Of a stretch of DNA of 64,000 bases, positions 29,025 through 38,499 are shown piece by piece. The position numbers were made by a program, and so were the translations under genes. Source of the stretch: Lonsdalea iberica (GTDB lineage: Bacteria > Pseudomonadota > Gammaproteobacteria > Enterobacterales > Enterobacteriaceae); the NCBI RefSeq assembly GCF_002111585.1, contig NZ_LUTP01000002.1, positions 1 through 64,000 of the forward strand. Direction: 5' to 3'. Under the pieces are notes generated by a model, which saw only the letters and a program-made list of their open reading frames with translations, searched no databases and was not told the origin of the DNA. Positions within the stretch are counted from its first letter, which is position 1, and each line of letters starts with the position of its first letter.

Positions 29025-29459
29025 ATGTTCGATTCCATTCTCGTGGTTTGTGTCGGCAACATCTGTCGCTCTCCTACCGGAGAGCGGCTGTTGAAGCATG
29101 CCCTGCCGGGAAAGACCGTGGCTTCAGCGGGGTTGGGGGCGTTGGTCGGCAACCCCGCCGACAGAACGGCAAATGAAGTCGCGGCCCAGCACGGTGTGTC
29201 GCTGGAGGGCCATAGCGCTCGGCAGCTCACGGGCGCACTGTGCCGTCAGTTTGACCTGATTCTGGTGATGGAGAAGGGTCATATCGATGCTGTCGGCCGC
29301 CTTGCGCCGGAAGTAAGAGGGAAAACCATGCTGTTCGGCCATTGGCTGAACCAGCAGGAAATAGACGACCCCTACCGTAGAAGTCGTGAAACATTTGAAA
29401 TGGTATACACCCAATTAGAACAGTCTGCCCATCAATGGGTGCAGGCACTGAGCCGTTAA
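29025..29459 (+). CDS. wzb: Low molecular weight protein-tyrosine-phosphatase Wzb
   Basis: This 144-residue cytosolic phosphatase dephosphorylates the C-terminal tyrosine cluster of Wzc, a cycle needed for polymer assembly. The P-loop VCVGNICRSPTGERLL (CX5R) is near residue 9, and the general acid Asp lies in IDDPYRRS near residue 115. GGAGTGAGGGAA precedes the ATG, 13 bases after wza. Confidence 0.96.
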   Translation: MFDSILVVCVGNICRSPTGERLLKHALPGKTVASAGLGALVGNPADRTANEVAAQHGVSLEGHSARQLTGALCRQFDLILVMEKGHIDAVGRLAPEVRGKTMLFGHWLNQQEIDDPYRRSRETFEMVYTQLEQSAHQWVQALSR

Positions 29460-29474
29460 CCAGCAGGGATTAAG

Positions 29475-30509
29475 ATGTCAGAGAAAATTGCCGTGAAAAC
29501 ATCTGAAATTGATAAATCAGACGATGTCGATTTGGGCCGTTTACTGGGAACAATGCTGGATAACCGCTGGCTTATTATCAGCGTCACCACCATTTTTACT
29601 GTTCTCGGCATTCTCTATGTATTAATGGCGACGCCTATTTATCGCGCGGACGCGTTAATTCAGGTGGAGCAGGATGCGGGGGACAGCCTCTTAAAAGATG
29701 TCTCCAGCATGTTGCCGGACGCCAAACCGCAATCTGCCGCCGAGATTGAATTAATCAAATCCCGGATGGTGATTGGAAAAACCGTTCAAGATTTATCTTT
29801 GGACACGGAAGTGGAGCAGAAGTATTTTCCGGGCATCGGTAAAGGCATTGCGCGGATTCTTAATCAGACATCCGGAAATATCGCTATTTCCCGCCTGCAA
29901 GTTCCCGGCATATTAATGAACAAGATGCTGACGTTGGAAGTTTTAGAGGGCGGACGTTATCGCCTGACCGACAGTGACGGCCGCGTTGATATTACGGGGA
30001 AAGTCGGGCAGCTGGAAAGTCGCGATAGGGTTTCTATTCTGGTGAGTGATATCGAGGCGCCGGAAGGAACGGAATTTAACGTGCGCAAGCTGGATGAGCT
30101 GACGGCGATTAATAAAACGCTCAATGCGATGGCGGTGGCGGATAAAGGCAAAGATACCGGCGTATTATCGTTAACGTTGGAAGGCGTTAATCCGGAGAAG
30201 ACGCAAAAGATTCTGGACAGCATCGCCAATAATTATCTGCAACAGAACGTGGAACGCAAATCGGCGGAAGCGGCGAAAAGTCTGGAATTTTTGAAAGGTC
30301 AGTTACCCATCGTGCGGACCTCGTTGGATGAGGCGGAGAACAAGCTGAATTTGTTCCGCCAACAGAATGATTCTGTGGACCTCTCGCTGGAAGCGAAATC
30401 CGTACTGGATACGATTGTGGGCGTCGAGTCTCAGTTGAACGAGCTGACCTTCAAAGAGGCGGAAATTTCGAAGCTCTATACCAAGGAGCATCCGGCGTAC
30501 CGCGCCTGA
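29475..30509 (+). CDS. wzc: Wzc tyrosine kinase, N-terminal fragment (frameshift)
   Basis: This 344-residue fragment carries the first half of the Wzc polysaccharide co-polymerase. It has a Wzz-type domain with membrane helix 1 (about residues 32-52, WLIISVTTIFTVLGILYVLM), then the periplasmic region and coiled coil. It ends at a TGA after KEHPAYRA, where E. coli Wzc continues without a break. The continuation lies in the -1 frame from the next codon, so one base (probably a C in the GCC/CTG context at 30507-30509) appears to be missing. The stop and the following ATG overlap as TGATG. It is unclear whether this is a sequencing error, a real mutation or a functional split. Confidence 0.88.
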   Translation: MSEKIAVKTSEIDKSDDVDLGRLLGTMLDNRWLIISVTTIFTVLGILYVLMATPIYRADALIQVEQDAGDSLLKDVSSMLPDAKPQSAAEIELIKSRMVIGKTVQDLSLDTEVEQKYFPGIGKGIARILNQTSGNIAISRLQVPGILMNKMLTLEVLEGGRYRLTDSDGRVDITGKVGQLESRDRVSILVSDIEAPEGTEFNVRKLDELTAINKTLNAMAVADKGKDTGVLSLTLEGVNPEKTQKILDSIANNYLQQNVERKSAEAAKSLEFLKGQLPIVRTSLDEAENKLNLFRQQNDSVDLSLEAKSVLDTIVGVESQLNELTFKEAEISKLYTKEHPAYRA

Positions 30510-31648
30510 TGGAAAAACGCAAAACGCTGGAAGACGAGCGGGATAAACTGAACAAACGCGTCAACAGCATGCCGAAGACCCAACAGGAAATTCTGCGGTT
30601 GACGCGTGACGTCAACGTCGGTCAGGAAGTCTATGTCCAACTGATGAATAAACAGCAGGAGCTGAGCATCAACAAGGCCAGCACCGTCGGCAACGTGCGA
30701 ATCATCGACTCTGCGATGGTGGAAATGAGTCCGGTAAAACCGAAGAAATCGCTGATGGTGTTGCTGTCTATCATCCTCGGCGGCATGGTGTCCGTCGCTT
30801 TCGTCGTGCTTAAAACCGTACTGCATAAAGGGATCGAAAACCCTGAACAGTTGGAAGAGCAGGGCGTCAACGTATACGCCAGCGTGCCGCTGTCTGAATG
30901 GCAGCAGAAGAAAGATCGCGAAACGGCTGTCAGACATAAACGGGGTAGCCCAATGGTTCCCGCCCTGTTGGCGATGGGCAATCCGACCGACCTGGCTATT
31001 GAAGCGATCCGGAGTCTGCGCACCAGCCTGCACTTCGCCATGATGGAAGCGAAAAATAATGTGCTGATGATTTCCGGCGCTAGCCCCGGGATCGGCAAGT
31101 CTTTCATCAGCGCCAACCTGGGTGCCGTCGTCGCCCAGTCCGGTCAGCGCGTTCTGGTGGTGGACTGTGATATGCGTAAAGGCTATGCCCACCAATTGAT
31201 GGGGACGAGCGGTGACAAGGGTTTGTCGGACATTTTGTCTGGACAGCTCTCCGCCGAAACCACGGTGCGGCAGACGGTGCAGGAAAATCTGAGCTTTATT
31301 CCGCGGGGGCAGATCCCGCCGAACCCGTCGGAACTGTTGATGCACAACAACTTCTCCCGTTTCCTGGAGTGGGCGAGCGAAAACTTTGACATCGTGTTGC
31401 TGGATACGCCGCCAATCCTGGCCGTAACCGACGCGGCGATCATCAGCCGTCAGGTAGGTACGTCGCTGCTGGTGGCTCGCTTCCTGGTGAATACGCCGAA
31501 AGAGATCGAAGTCAGCATCCGTCGCTTCGAACAGAATGGCGCAGACATCAAAGGCGTGATCTTGAATGCCGTCGTAAAACGCGCGGCCAGCTACTACGGA
31601 GATGGCAGTTACCACTACTACGCGTATGAATATAAGTCGGATAAGTAA
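30509..31648 (+). CDS. wzc: Wzc tyrosine kinase, C-terminal fragment (frameshift)
   Basis: This 379-residue fragment continues Wzc from the periplasmic coiled coil (EKRKTLEDERDKLNKRV). It includes membrane helix 2 (about residues 81-103) and the complete BY-kinase: Walker A GASPGIGKS near 190, Walker A' VLVVDCDMRKG near 215 and Walker B IVLLDTPPI. The C-terminal tyrosine cluster is SYYGDGSYHYYAYEY. With a start at ATG 30509 it would lack helix 1 and would insert the coiled coil without its partner half. There is no ribosome site at normal spacing; AAGGAG lies about 21 bases away, so translation would depend on coupling through TGATG. Confidence 0.88.
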   Translation: MEKRKTLEDERDKLNKRVNSMPKTQQEILRLTRDVNVGQEVYVQLMNKQQELSINKASTVGNVRIIDSAMVEMSPVKPKKSLMVLLSIILGGMVSVAFVVLKTVLHKGIENPEQLEEQGVNVYASVPLSEWQQKKDRETAVRHKRGSPMVPALLAMGNPTDLAIEAIRSLRTSLHFAMMEAKNNVLMISGASPGIGKSFISANLGAVVAQSGQRVLVVDCDMRKGYAHQLMGTSGDKGLSDILSGQLSAETTVRQTVQENLSFIPRGQIPPNPSELLMHNNFSRFLEWASENFDIVLLDTPPILAVTDAAIISRQVGTSLLVARFLVNTPKEIEVSIRRFEQNGADIKGVILNAVVKRAASYYGDGSYHYYAYEYKSDK

Positions 31649-31689
31649 CGACCACTGATTCAGCGCTGAGCGTGTATTCGACGTCGAAT

Positions 31690-31724
31690 GGCCTGGAAGT
31701 TTCGTCCCCAAGGGCTTCCAGGCC
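31690..31724 (+). terminator. Hairpin between wzc and the polymerase gene
   Basis: GGCCTGGAAG and CTTCCAGGCC form a perfect 10-bp stem with a 15-base loop, followed by only a short T run (GCATTT). Its position after wzc recalls the stem-loop found after wzc in E. coli colanic acid loci. It probably reduces expression of the distal genes unless RfaH is bound. Confidence 0.6.
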
Positions 31725-31800
31725 GCATTTCCGCGATAGGGTCGTCTGACGCCTGCCATCCACCTATCTGTAGTTCATTTTATTTAGAGCGTACCCGCTA

Positions 31801-32952
31801 ATGTCTATAGCAATCGAAAGTAACGCCCCGGTAGTGAAATCTAGGGAAGGTGCTCTGACATCGACATTGCGTTGGCTGATCGCTGCCTTGTTTGTCGCTA
31901 CCCCGTTGAACCCCTATATCAGCGACATGACCGTATACCTATGGCTGCCGCTGGTGTTTTTGGATTTTCACTTCCTCGCGTTACTTAAAAAGGTCAATTT
32001 AAAACCCACGCTGTTCATTCTGCTCTTTCTGAGCTTTAGTCTGCTGCTTGGACGAATTGATATCGCGGTTAAAGGCACCGCTATTTGCCTTGGCGTGATT
32101 TACTTGATCAAAGTGGGTCGGCCGATCGTTGATAAGATTTTCGTCTGCCTGATTTTTTCGGCGCTGTGGTGCGTGCTGCAATTTATCGCCTTTCAGTTTG
32201 GGCAAGAGTATTCCGCCATGCTCGGCCCCAGCGCAATATCGACCCTTCTGTGGGGAGCCTACGCGACGGAAACATACACCAACCAATATGTCGTGTTCTT
32301 TCTGCCGCGTATGTCGGGGTTATCCCGAGAGGCAGGTTTTTTCGTATCGCTTTTGCTGATTACCTTCATCATCAGGGCTCGAGATAAAAAGCTGACGAAA
32401 AAAGAGATACTGATTTTTATCCTGGCCTTTATGTTCAGCCTGTCCAAAGTCTCTCTGGTGTTGTTTATCTTCCTGTTCCTGTATTTGCTGCGGCACTACA
32501 TTCGAAAAATCCCCGTCAACATCACGATTATGGCGTTCATATTTCTGTCCGTGTGCCTGGCTAACTACCTGAATGTGGGATCGCCGGATTACTTTTACGA
32601 TCATGAATCTTTCGCTCACCGTTTTTCGCCGTCCTATTTATTAACGGATATGAAGCTGCCGAACCTGCTGTTTGGTTGTGACAGGGAGTATCAGTGCTTC
32701 AACAGTAGCCAGCCGATCATCGGTTTCTTCGAGCCTAAAGGATTAAAACCCAATATTGGCCTGTCGGGCATTTTGGTGGAAATGGGGCTCTTCGGACTGG
32801 TGACGATATTCCTGGCTTCCGTCTTATTGAAGCTGGATAGCTACGACATGGGGATCCTGATCTGTTTCACGCAGACCGTCACGCTCTTCACCGTCGATAG
32901 CTTCATTATCCTCACGTACTACTACATCATCACGAACAAACAATATCGTTAG
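31801..32952 (+). CDS. wzy: Candidate EPS repeat-unit polymerase Wzy
   Basis: This 383-residue protein is strongly hydrophobic, with roughly ten to eleven predicted membrane segments (about residues 23-41, 45-60, 71-84, 95-103, 108-130, 180-193 and 203-228, with more to the end). A larger loop around residues 260-320 is compatible with the periplasmic loop of Wzy polymerases. It is the only such protein in the locus besides the flippase at 36960 and the initiating transferase, so polymerase is assigned by exclusion. Sequence conservation in Wzy is too low for a direct call. Confidence 0.68.
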   Translation: MSIAIESNAPVVKSREGALTSTLRWLIAALFVATPLNPYISDMTVYLWLPLVFLDFHFLALLKKVNLKPTLFILLFLSFSLLLGRIDIAVKGTAICLGVIYLIKVGRPIVDKIFVCLIFSALWCVLQFIAFQFGQEYSAMLGPSAISTLLWGAYATETYTNQYVVFFLPRMSGLSREAGFFVSLLLITFIIRARDKKLTKKEILIFILAFMFSLSKVSLVLFIFLFLYLLRHYIRKIPVNITIMAFIFLSVCLANYLNVGSPDYFYDHESFAHRFSPSYLLTDMKLPNLLFGCDREYQCFNSSQPIIGFFEPKGLKPNIGLSGILVEMGLFGLVTIFLASVLLKLDSYDMGILICFTQTVTLFTVDSFIILTYYYIITNKQYR

Positions 32953-32994
32953 GGATGATATCGATAACGCCAACCAGACAATCAAGGTGATTAT

Positions 32995-34059
32995 GTGATT
33001 TTCGTTAATGCCAGGTTTCTGACTCAAGATATTACCGGGGTGCAGCGCTTTGCAGAAGAACTGAGCCTGTCTCTGAATACAATGAGAGATGATGTCGTGT
33101 TCTTGTCACCGCGCAATATAGCGAGACAGGATGTCGCTAAACAGCTCAACGTCAAAATCATCGGTAAAAACAGCGGCCATATCTGGGAGCAATACGATCT
33201 CCCCCACTATCTCAGGCGGAACGGTTCGCCTTTGCTAATTAATTTGTGCAGCACCGCGCCGGTGTTTTATAAAAACAAAATTGTGACGCATCATGATGTC
33301 ACTTATAAACGCTATCCGCAGAGCTACTCCAAGAAATTCAGGCTGTTGTATAACACCTTAGTTCCGCTGATGATCAAAAATTCGCATAAGCTAATTACCG
33401 TCAGCGAATTTTCCAAGCTGGAGTTGGGGAAATATTATCATGTCGATCCTCATAAAATCGCGGTGGTTTACAATGCGGTCAGCGGCAAATTTAGCGGCAA
33501 GGATAACGTGAGCGCGGGTGCTGGCCATGATGCCTATTTGTTGGCTGTATCGTCTCCGAATTATCACAAAAACTTCCATAGTCTGATCGAAGCATTCAGC
33601 CAGCTAGACAATAAAGATATTACGCTGAAAGTGGTGGGGGGCGGCTCAGGGAGCTTTAAAAAACAGAATTATCTGCAAGAACTCGACCAAAGCCGTATTA
33701 AATTTGTCGGCCGCGTCAGCGATGACGATTTGCTGGCGCTCTATCGCAACGCTACAGCCTTTATCTTCCCATCGTTGTATGAAGGCTTCGGCATCCCCCC
33801 GCTGGAAGCTCAGGCGTGCGGCTGTCCGGTGATTTCCTCCAACGCAGCGTCAATGCCGGAAGTGTTAGGCGACAGCGCGTCGTTTTTTTCACCGCTGAAT
33901 ATTGAGGATATGGGTGAAAAAATCACTTCGGTGATTTCTGATCCTGATTTGAGGAGTTCTCTTATTCAAAAGGGATATGAAAATATAGAAAGATTCTCCT
34001 GGAATAAATCCGCAGAACAACTCAGTCATATTATTGATGGCGTTTTAGTTAAACGCTGA
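32995..34059 (+). CDS. Family 4 type glycosyltransferase (EPS)
   Basis: This 354-residue GT-B enzyme has an N-terminal acceptor domain starting MIFVNARFLTQDITGVQRFAEELS. The C-terminal GT4 nucleotide-sugar domain has VSEFSKLELGKYYHV, FVGRVSDDDLLALYRNATAFIFPSLYEGFGIPPLEAQACGCPVISS (EX7E type). It uses a GTG start, supported by AAGGTGA 5 bases upstream; there is no in-frame ATG near the conserved N-terminus. Many relatives transfer mannose. The specific linkage is not predictable. Confidence 0.85.
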   Translation: MIFVNARFLTQDITGVQRFAEELSLSLNTMRDDVVFLSPRNIARQDVAKQLNVKIIGKNSGHIWEQYDLPHYLRRNGSPLLINLCSTAPVFYKNKIVTHHDVTYKRYPQSYSKKFRLLYNTLVPLMIKNSHKLITVSEFSKLELGKYYHVDPHKIAVVYNAVSGKFSGKDNVSAGAGHDAYLLAVSSPNYHKNFHSLIEAFSQLDNKDITLKVVGGGSGSFKKQNYLQELDQSRIKFVGRVSDDDLLALYRNATAFIFPSLYEGFGIPPLEAQACGCPVISSNAASMPEVLGDSASFFSPLNIEDMGEKITSVISDPDLRSSLIQKGYENIERFSWNKSAEQLSHIIDGVLVKR

Positions 34060-34087
34060 TTATTTTTTTATTTTTAGGGAGATGAAT

Positions 34088-35242
34088 ATGTCAGATAACT
34101 ACAAAGTAGGGATCGTGACGGACTGGCTGGTAACTTATGCAGGCGCGGAGAAAGTGCTTAAAGAAATGCTGGCAGTTTATCCCAAAGCAGAACTTTACTC
34201 AGTCATCGATTTTTTTGATGAAAAAAGCCGTGAGTTAATTGCGAATAAAAAGGCGACGACCACTTTTATTCAAAAGTTTCCGAAGGCCAAAAAAAGCTAT
34301 CAGAAATATCTGCCTTTTATGCCGTTGGCGATTGAGCAATTAGACGTGTCGGGTTATGACGTCGTTTTATCCAGTAGCCATGCGGTGGCGAAAGGGGTTA
34401 TTACCGGGCCAGATCAATTACATATTAGTTATGTGCATTCACCTATGCGCTACGCCTGGGATTTACAGCACCAATATCTTAAAGAAACCGGATTGAATAA
34501 AGGGATGAAAGGTTTTATCGCCAAAGTCCTATTGCACAAGCTGCGGCTTTGGGATTACCGTACTGCCAACGGCGTAGACCACTTTGTGGCGAACTCTCAA
34601 TTTATCGCCAGAAGAATAAATAAAATCTACCGCCGTGAAGCTGATGTGATTTATCCGCCGGTTGATATTTCAAGCTTCGAGTTTTCAGATAAGAAAGAGG
34701 AATTCTATTTAACGGCGTCCCGACTGGTTCCTTATAAAAAAGTTGATCTGATCGTGGAAGCGTTTGCAAAGATGCCAGACAAGAAATTGCTGGTGATTGG
34801 CGACGGTTCCGATATGGAAAAAATCAAAGCTCTGGCGAAACCGAATATCGAACTGTTGGGTTATCAGAGCGATGCCGCCCTCATTGACTATATGCAGCGA
34901 GCGAAAGCGTTTGTTTTCGCGGCTGAGGAAGATTTTGGTATTTCACCCGTTGAAGCTCAGGCTTGTGGCACGCCGGTGATTGCTTTCGGAAAAGGCGGAG
35001 CGTTAGAAACCGTGCTTCCGTTAGGGGTAGATAAACCGACAGGCCTGTTTTTCGAACAGCAAACGGCGGCGTCGCTGTGTCAGGCTGTGAACGATTTTGA
35101 ACAATTGGATGGGAAGTTACTTGCGGAGGATTGCCGGGAAAATGCCTTACGGTTTTCCGTGAACCGGTTTCAGCTAGAATTTGATAACTATGTGAAAAAT
35201 AAATGGGAGCTTTTTGACGAGAGCAAAAAGATTATTTATTGA
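34088..35242 (+). CDS. GT4 glycosyltransferase, WbaZ-like mannosyltransferase candidate
   Basis: This 384-residue glycosyltransferase has KVGIVTDWLVTYAGAEKVLKEML at the N-terminus and a C-terminal domain with TASRLVPYKKVDLIVEAF and VFAAEEDFGISPVEAQACGTPVIAFGKGG. The pattern HISYVHSPMRYAWDLQHQY is shared with WbaZ/MtfB-type mannosyltransferases as I recall. ATG 34088 is preferred over 34082 because AGGGAG then sits 7 bases upstream. GDP-mannose can be supplied by manC-manB downstream. Confidence 0.83.
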   Translation: MSDNYKVGIVTDWLVTYAGAEKVLKEMLAVYPKAELYSVIDFFDEKSRELIANKKATTTFIQKFPKAKKSYQKYLPFMPLAIEQLDVSGYDVVLSSSHAVAKGVITGPDQLHISYVHSPMRYAWDLQHQYLKETGLNKGMKGFIAKVLLHKLRLWDYRTANGVDHFVANSQFIARRINKIYRREADVIYPPVDISSFEFSDKKEEFYLTASRLVPYKKVDLIVEAFAKMPDKKLLVIGDGSDMEKIKALAKPNIELLGYQSDAALIDYMQRAKAFVFAAEEDFGISPVEAQACGTPVIAFGKGGALETVLPLGVDKPTGLFFEQQTAASLCQAVNDFEQLDGKLLAEDCRENALRFSVNRFQLEFDNYVKNKWELFDESKKIIY

Positions 35243-35267
35243 GACTGACTCATTAAACTAAATCTAT

Positions 35268-36689
35268 ATGAGAAAAATGATGTTAAAAGAACCAGGTAAC
35301 ATCGTCTATACAAACGCCTCCATGATATCCATGTTGCAGCGTTTTACCGATATAGTAACCATATTGCTGAGTACATTTATTGTCTCTTTTTTCGTAAACG
35401 GTGAGATTGATCTTCAGCATTGGTTGCTTGCCTTTATTAGTCTTTCTATTTTTCAATTATTCGGGGGAATCACGGATTTCTATCGTTCATGGCGGGGCGT
35501 AAGTTTCCGGCGCGAAATTAAACTATTGATGCGCAACTGGGTGCTGAGCGTTATTTTCAGCGCCGGGATACTGTCTATTTTCCCCACCAAGTTTATCGGC
35601 TTTTACTATCATGCGCTGTGGCTCAGTATTTCGCTGATTTCGTTTATCTTGTCGCGGCTGTTAATTCGCATCGCGGTCAGATACCTGCGTCAGCTTGGTT
35701 ACAACACGCGCCGGGTCGTAATTATCGGCGACTCGATGGCGGGTCTGCACATGATTGAAAGCATTCTCCGAGCGCCGTGGCTGGGATTAAACATGATCGG
35801 CTACTACCTGCCGGAAAAAGACGCGTTGGCGGAATCCTATGAAGCCGCCAACGTCAGAAAGCTCGGCGGCGTGGATGAACTGATCAAGAGCGCCAAGCGG
35901 GGCGAGATCGACAAGGTTTATATCGCTTTGCCGATGAAAGACTCCGAGCTTATCGACACCATTTTGCAGGCGCTTTCGGACACCACCTGCACCGTATTGC
36001 TGATCCCGGACATTCTCATGTTCAGCATGTTGCAGTCGCGCAGTGAAATGATAAATGGAATCCCCGTTATCTCCCTCTACGATACGCCGATGAGTGGTCT
36101 TAACGTCCTTATCAAGCGGATCGAAGACATTATCATCGCTTCGATAATCCTATTGCTGATTTCACCGCTGATGATCATGATTTCGATTACCGTGAAGGCC
36201 ACTTCGCCAGGACCGGTTATCTTCCGCCAGAAACGCTACGGCATCGATGGGAAACCGATTGAGATCTGGAAATTCCGCAGCATGAGCGTGATGGAAAACG
36301 GCGACAAGGTAATTCAGGCCACAAAAGGGGATGCGCGTATCACGCCGGTGGGGGCTTTCTTACGCCGTACCTCGCTGGATGAACTGCCGCAGTTCTTCAA
36401 CGTCATCCTGGGTGATATGTCCATCGTGGGTCCTCGTCCCCATGCCGTGGCGCACAACGAGCAATACCGGAAATTGATCAAGGGCTACATGCTGCGCCAC
36501 AAGATGAAACCCGGTATCACCGGCTGGGCCCAGATTAACGGCTGGCGTGGAGAAACTGAGACCCTCGACAAGATGGAAAAACGGGTGGAGTTCGACCTTA
36601 GCTACATCCAGAACTGGACGCTGTGGCTGGACATCAAAATCATCTTCCTGACCATCTTTAAAGGCTTCGTCAATAAATCAGCCTATTAA
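35268..36689 (+). CDS. wcaJ: Undecaprenyl-phosphate hexose-1-phosphate transferase (WcaJ-like)
   Basis: This 473-residue polyprenyl-phosphate glycosylphosphotransferase starts each repeat unit by moving glucose-1-P or galactose-1-P to undecaprenyl phosphate. It has N-terminal membrane helices, a central Rossmann-like domain (RRVVIIGDSMAGLHMIESIL) and helix 5 near residue 283. The catalytic C-terminal domain contains SPGPVIFRQKRYGIDGKPIEIWKFRSM, RTSLDELPQFFNVILGDMSIVGPRPHAVAHNEQY and the end GFVNKSAY. Glucose is favoured by likeness to WcaJ; AmsG/CpsE-type galactose use cannot be excluded. Confidence 0.9.
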   Translation: MRKMMLKEPGNIVYTNASMISMLQRFTDIVTILLSTFIVSFFVNGEIDLQHWLLAFISLSIFQLFGGITDFYRSWRGVSFRREIKLLMRNWVLSVIFSAGILSIFPTKFIGFYYHALWLSISLISFILSRLLIRIAVRYLRQLGYNTRRVVIIGDSMAGLHMIESILRAPWLGLNMIGYYLPEKDALAESYEAANVRKLGGVDELIKSAKRGEIDKVYIALPMKDSELIDTILQALSDTTCTVLLIPDILMFSMLQSRSEMINGIPVISLYDTPMSGLNVLIKRIEDIIIASIILLLISPLMIMISITVKATSPGPVIFRQKRYGIDGKPIEIWKFRSMSVMENGDKVIQATKGDARITPVGAFLRRTSLDELPQFFNVILGDMSIVGPRPHAVAHNEQYRKLIKGYMLRHKMKPGITGWAQINGWRGETETLDKMEKRVEFDLSYIQNWTLWLDIKIIFLTIFKGFVNKSAY

Positions 36690-36959
36690 TCAGACCGAAC
36701 GGATGCGGCGGTGACCGCACCGTCATCTGTCTCTGTTAACGAATCATAGAAGCCAGCGCCGGACAGCGAGACACGGCTGTTGTTGTCCGGTCACGCCTGC
36801 TGGACGGAGACGTAATCGCTTTGTCCGACAACGGCGTGATGGCAAGACGTTTGGCGTTATTCAAGCACCTAACATGGCTCAACCTTGCCCGGTTGAAGGG
36901 AGATAGAGTCAGAAGTCAGGCTCTGTGCTGTTATTCATAATTAATAAAGAAAAAACGCT
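36690..36959. other. Intergenic gap inside the EPS locus
   Basis: No gene is seen in 270 bases between the initiating transferase and the flippase. A small inverted repeat (TGCGG-N6-CCGCA) near 36705-36720 follows the transferase gene. The end is AT-rich and could hold a secondary promoter, but none is clear. Confidence 0.5.
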
Positions 36960-38405
36960 ATGGGACTAATTTCTAACACAAAGTGGGTTGGGTTTTCGCA
37001 AGGATTCAAGATCATCGTCCAGCTATTGAACATCGTGGTATTAGCCCGGATGATCCCGCCGCAGGAGTATGGCCTGATGGCGATGGCGTTAGTCGTCGTC
37101 AACCTGGCGACGCTGGTCCGCGATTTGGGGACTTCCGCCGCCATCATTCAGCGTAAAGAGTTGCAGGATAAAACCATCAACGCCGTGTTCTGGCTGAACA
37201 TCTTTATGGGACTTGGCGTCTGCCTGGTGGTGGTTCTGGTTTCTCCCGTGGTATCGAGCTTCTTTAATCAGGACAAGCTGGTACTAATCCTGTGTCTGCT
37301 GTCGTTGAGTTTCCCGCTGGGAAGCAGCTCCGCCGCGCATCTGGCCTTGCTGGAGCGCCAGTCGCAGTTCAAGAAAGTGGCCTTCATCGAAATTTCGTCG
37401 TCGCTGTTCTCTTTCGTCGTCGCCGTCACGCTGGCGGTGATGGGGTACGGCGTTATGAGTCTGGTCGCGCAGGTCATCGTGCTGAATTTGATGTCGACGA
37501 TTCAGCTCTGGCTGGCGTCTTCCTGGCGTCCCTCATTCGCTCATATTTGGGACAAGGCGGAACTGAAAAGTATCTTCGGTTTCAGCGCCAACCTTACGGC
37601 GTTCAACTTCATCAACTACTTTTCCCGCAACGCGGACAGCATGATCATTGGCCACTACTTTTCCTCGCTGATATTGGGCGCTTATTCGCTGGCCTATCGC
37701 ATCATGCTGTTTCCCCTGCAAAGCCTGACGTTCGTCGCGTCGCGCGCGCTGTTCCCTGTGCTGAGCCGCTATCAGGATGAGCCGGAGAAAATACGCGAGG
37801 TCTACTACAACGTCCTCTACTACATCCTGCTGCTTGTGGTTCCTCTGATGATGGGGATTGCGATATTGAGCAAGGAGTTTGTGCTCATCGTCTTCGGCGA
37901 CAAATGGGCGTTGACCGCCACCATTTTAGTCTGGCTGGCGCCGACGGCGATTATTCAGTCGATTCTCAGCACGTCCGGCACGTTGTTTATGTCGAAAGGG
38001 CGCACGGACACCCTGATGATACTAGGGTTGCTGGGCGCCATTTTGCAGGTGTCTGCGTTCATGATCGGGTCTCGGTACGACATCGTCACCTTCTCCCAGC
38101 TCTACTTCATTGCCAACATTCTCAACTTCATCCCGGTCATCGTGTGCGTAAGGTCGTTGATTGGATTCTCTCTCATCGCTTTTTTCAAACGCATCCTGCC
38201 GATTTTGGCATCAGGCGCTCTTATGGTGGGGCTGGTGTATTGGGTCAAAACGGCGCTGGGTCACGCTCTGACCACGGAATGGGTGTTGGCTATTTCTATT
38301 CTCTGCGGAGTGGCAAGTTACGCCATCGCCATACTGCTGGTGGATAAATCACTCCGCACGACGATAGCGGGGGTCGTGCGGAGAAAGAAAAAGGCGCTGA
38401 TATGA
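36960..38405 (+). CDS. wzx: Wzx-type polysaccharide flippase (MOP superfamily)
   Basis: This 481-residue protein with about twelve to fourteen membrane helices belongs to the PST branch (WzxC/AmsL-like). Its start is MGLISNTKWVGFSQGFKIIVQLLNIVVLARMIPPQEYGLMAMALVV, and it contains RNADSMIIGHYFSSLILGAYSLAYRIMLFPLQSLTFVASRALFPVLSR. It would translocate the lipid-linked repeat unit across the inner membrane before polymerisation. Confidence 0.92.
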   Translation: MGLISNTKWVGFSQGFKIIVQLLNIVVLARMIPPQEYGLMAMALVVVNLATLVRDLGTSAAIIQRKELQDKTINAVFWLNIFMGLGVCLVVVLVSPVVSSFFNQDKLVLILCLLSLSFPLGSSSAAHLALLERQSQFKKVAFIEISSSLFSFVVAVTLAVMGYGVMSLVAQVIVLNLMSTIQLWLASSWRPSFAHIWDKAELKSIFGFSANLTAFNFINYFSRNADSMIIGHYFSSLILGAYSLAYRIMLFPLQSLTFVASRALFPVLSRYQDEPEKIREVYYNVLYYILLLVVPLMMGIAILSKEFVLIVFGDKWALTATILVWLAPTAIIQSILSTSGTLFMSKGRTDTLMILGLLGAILQVSAFMIGSRYDIVTFSQLYFIANILNFIPVIVCVRSLIGFSLIAFFKRILPILASGALMVGLVYWVKTALGHALTTEWVLAISILCGVASYAIAILLVDKSLRTTIAGVVRRKKKALI

Positions 38406-38499
38406 CGCCGCCCTACAGGGAAATAATAACGCTGATGTCTTGGCATAAATAACCTATCTGGTTCTTTATATTTAATGAATTCATCGAGGTGGATCGAGT

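Noticed and set aside
30476-31759. A 427-codon minus-strand frame opposite wzc
   Set aside because: Same reason: it overlaps conserved kinase motifs on the plus strand, and its translation looks like a shadow frame.
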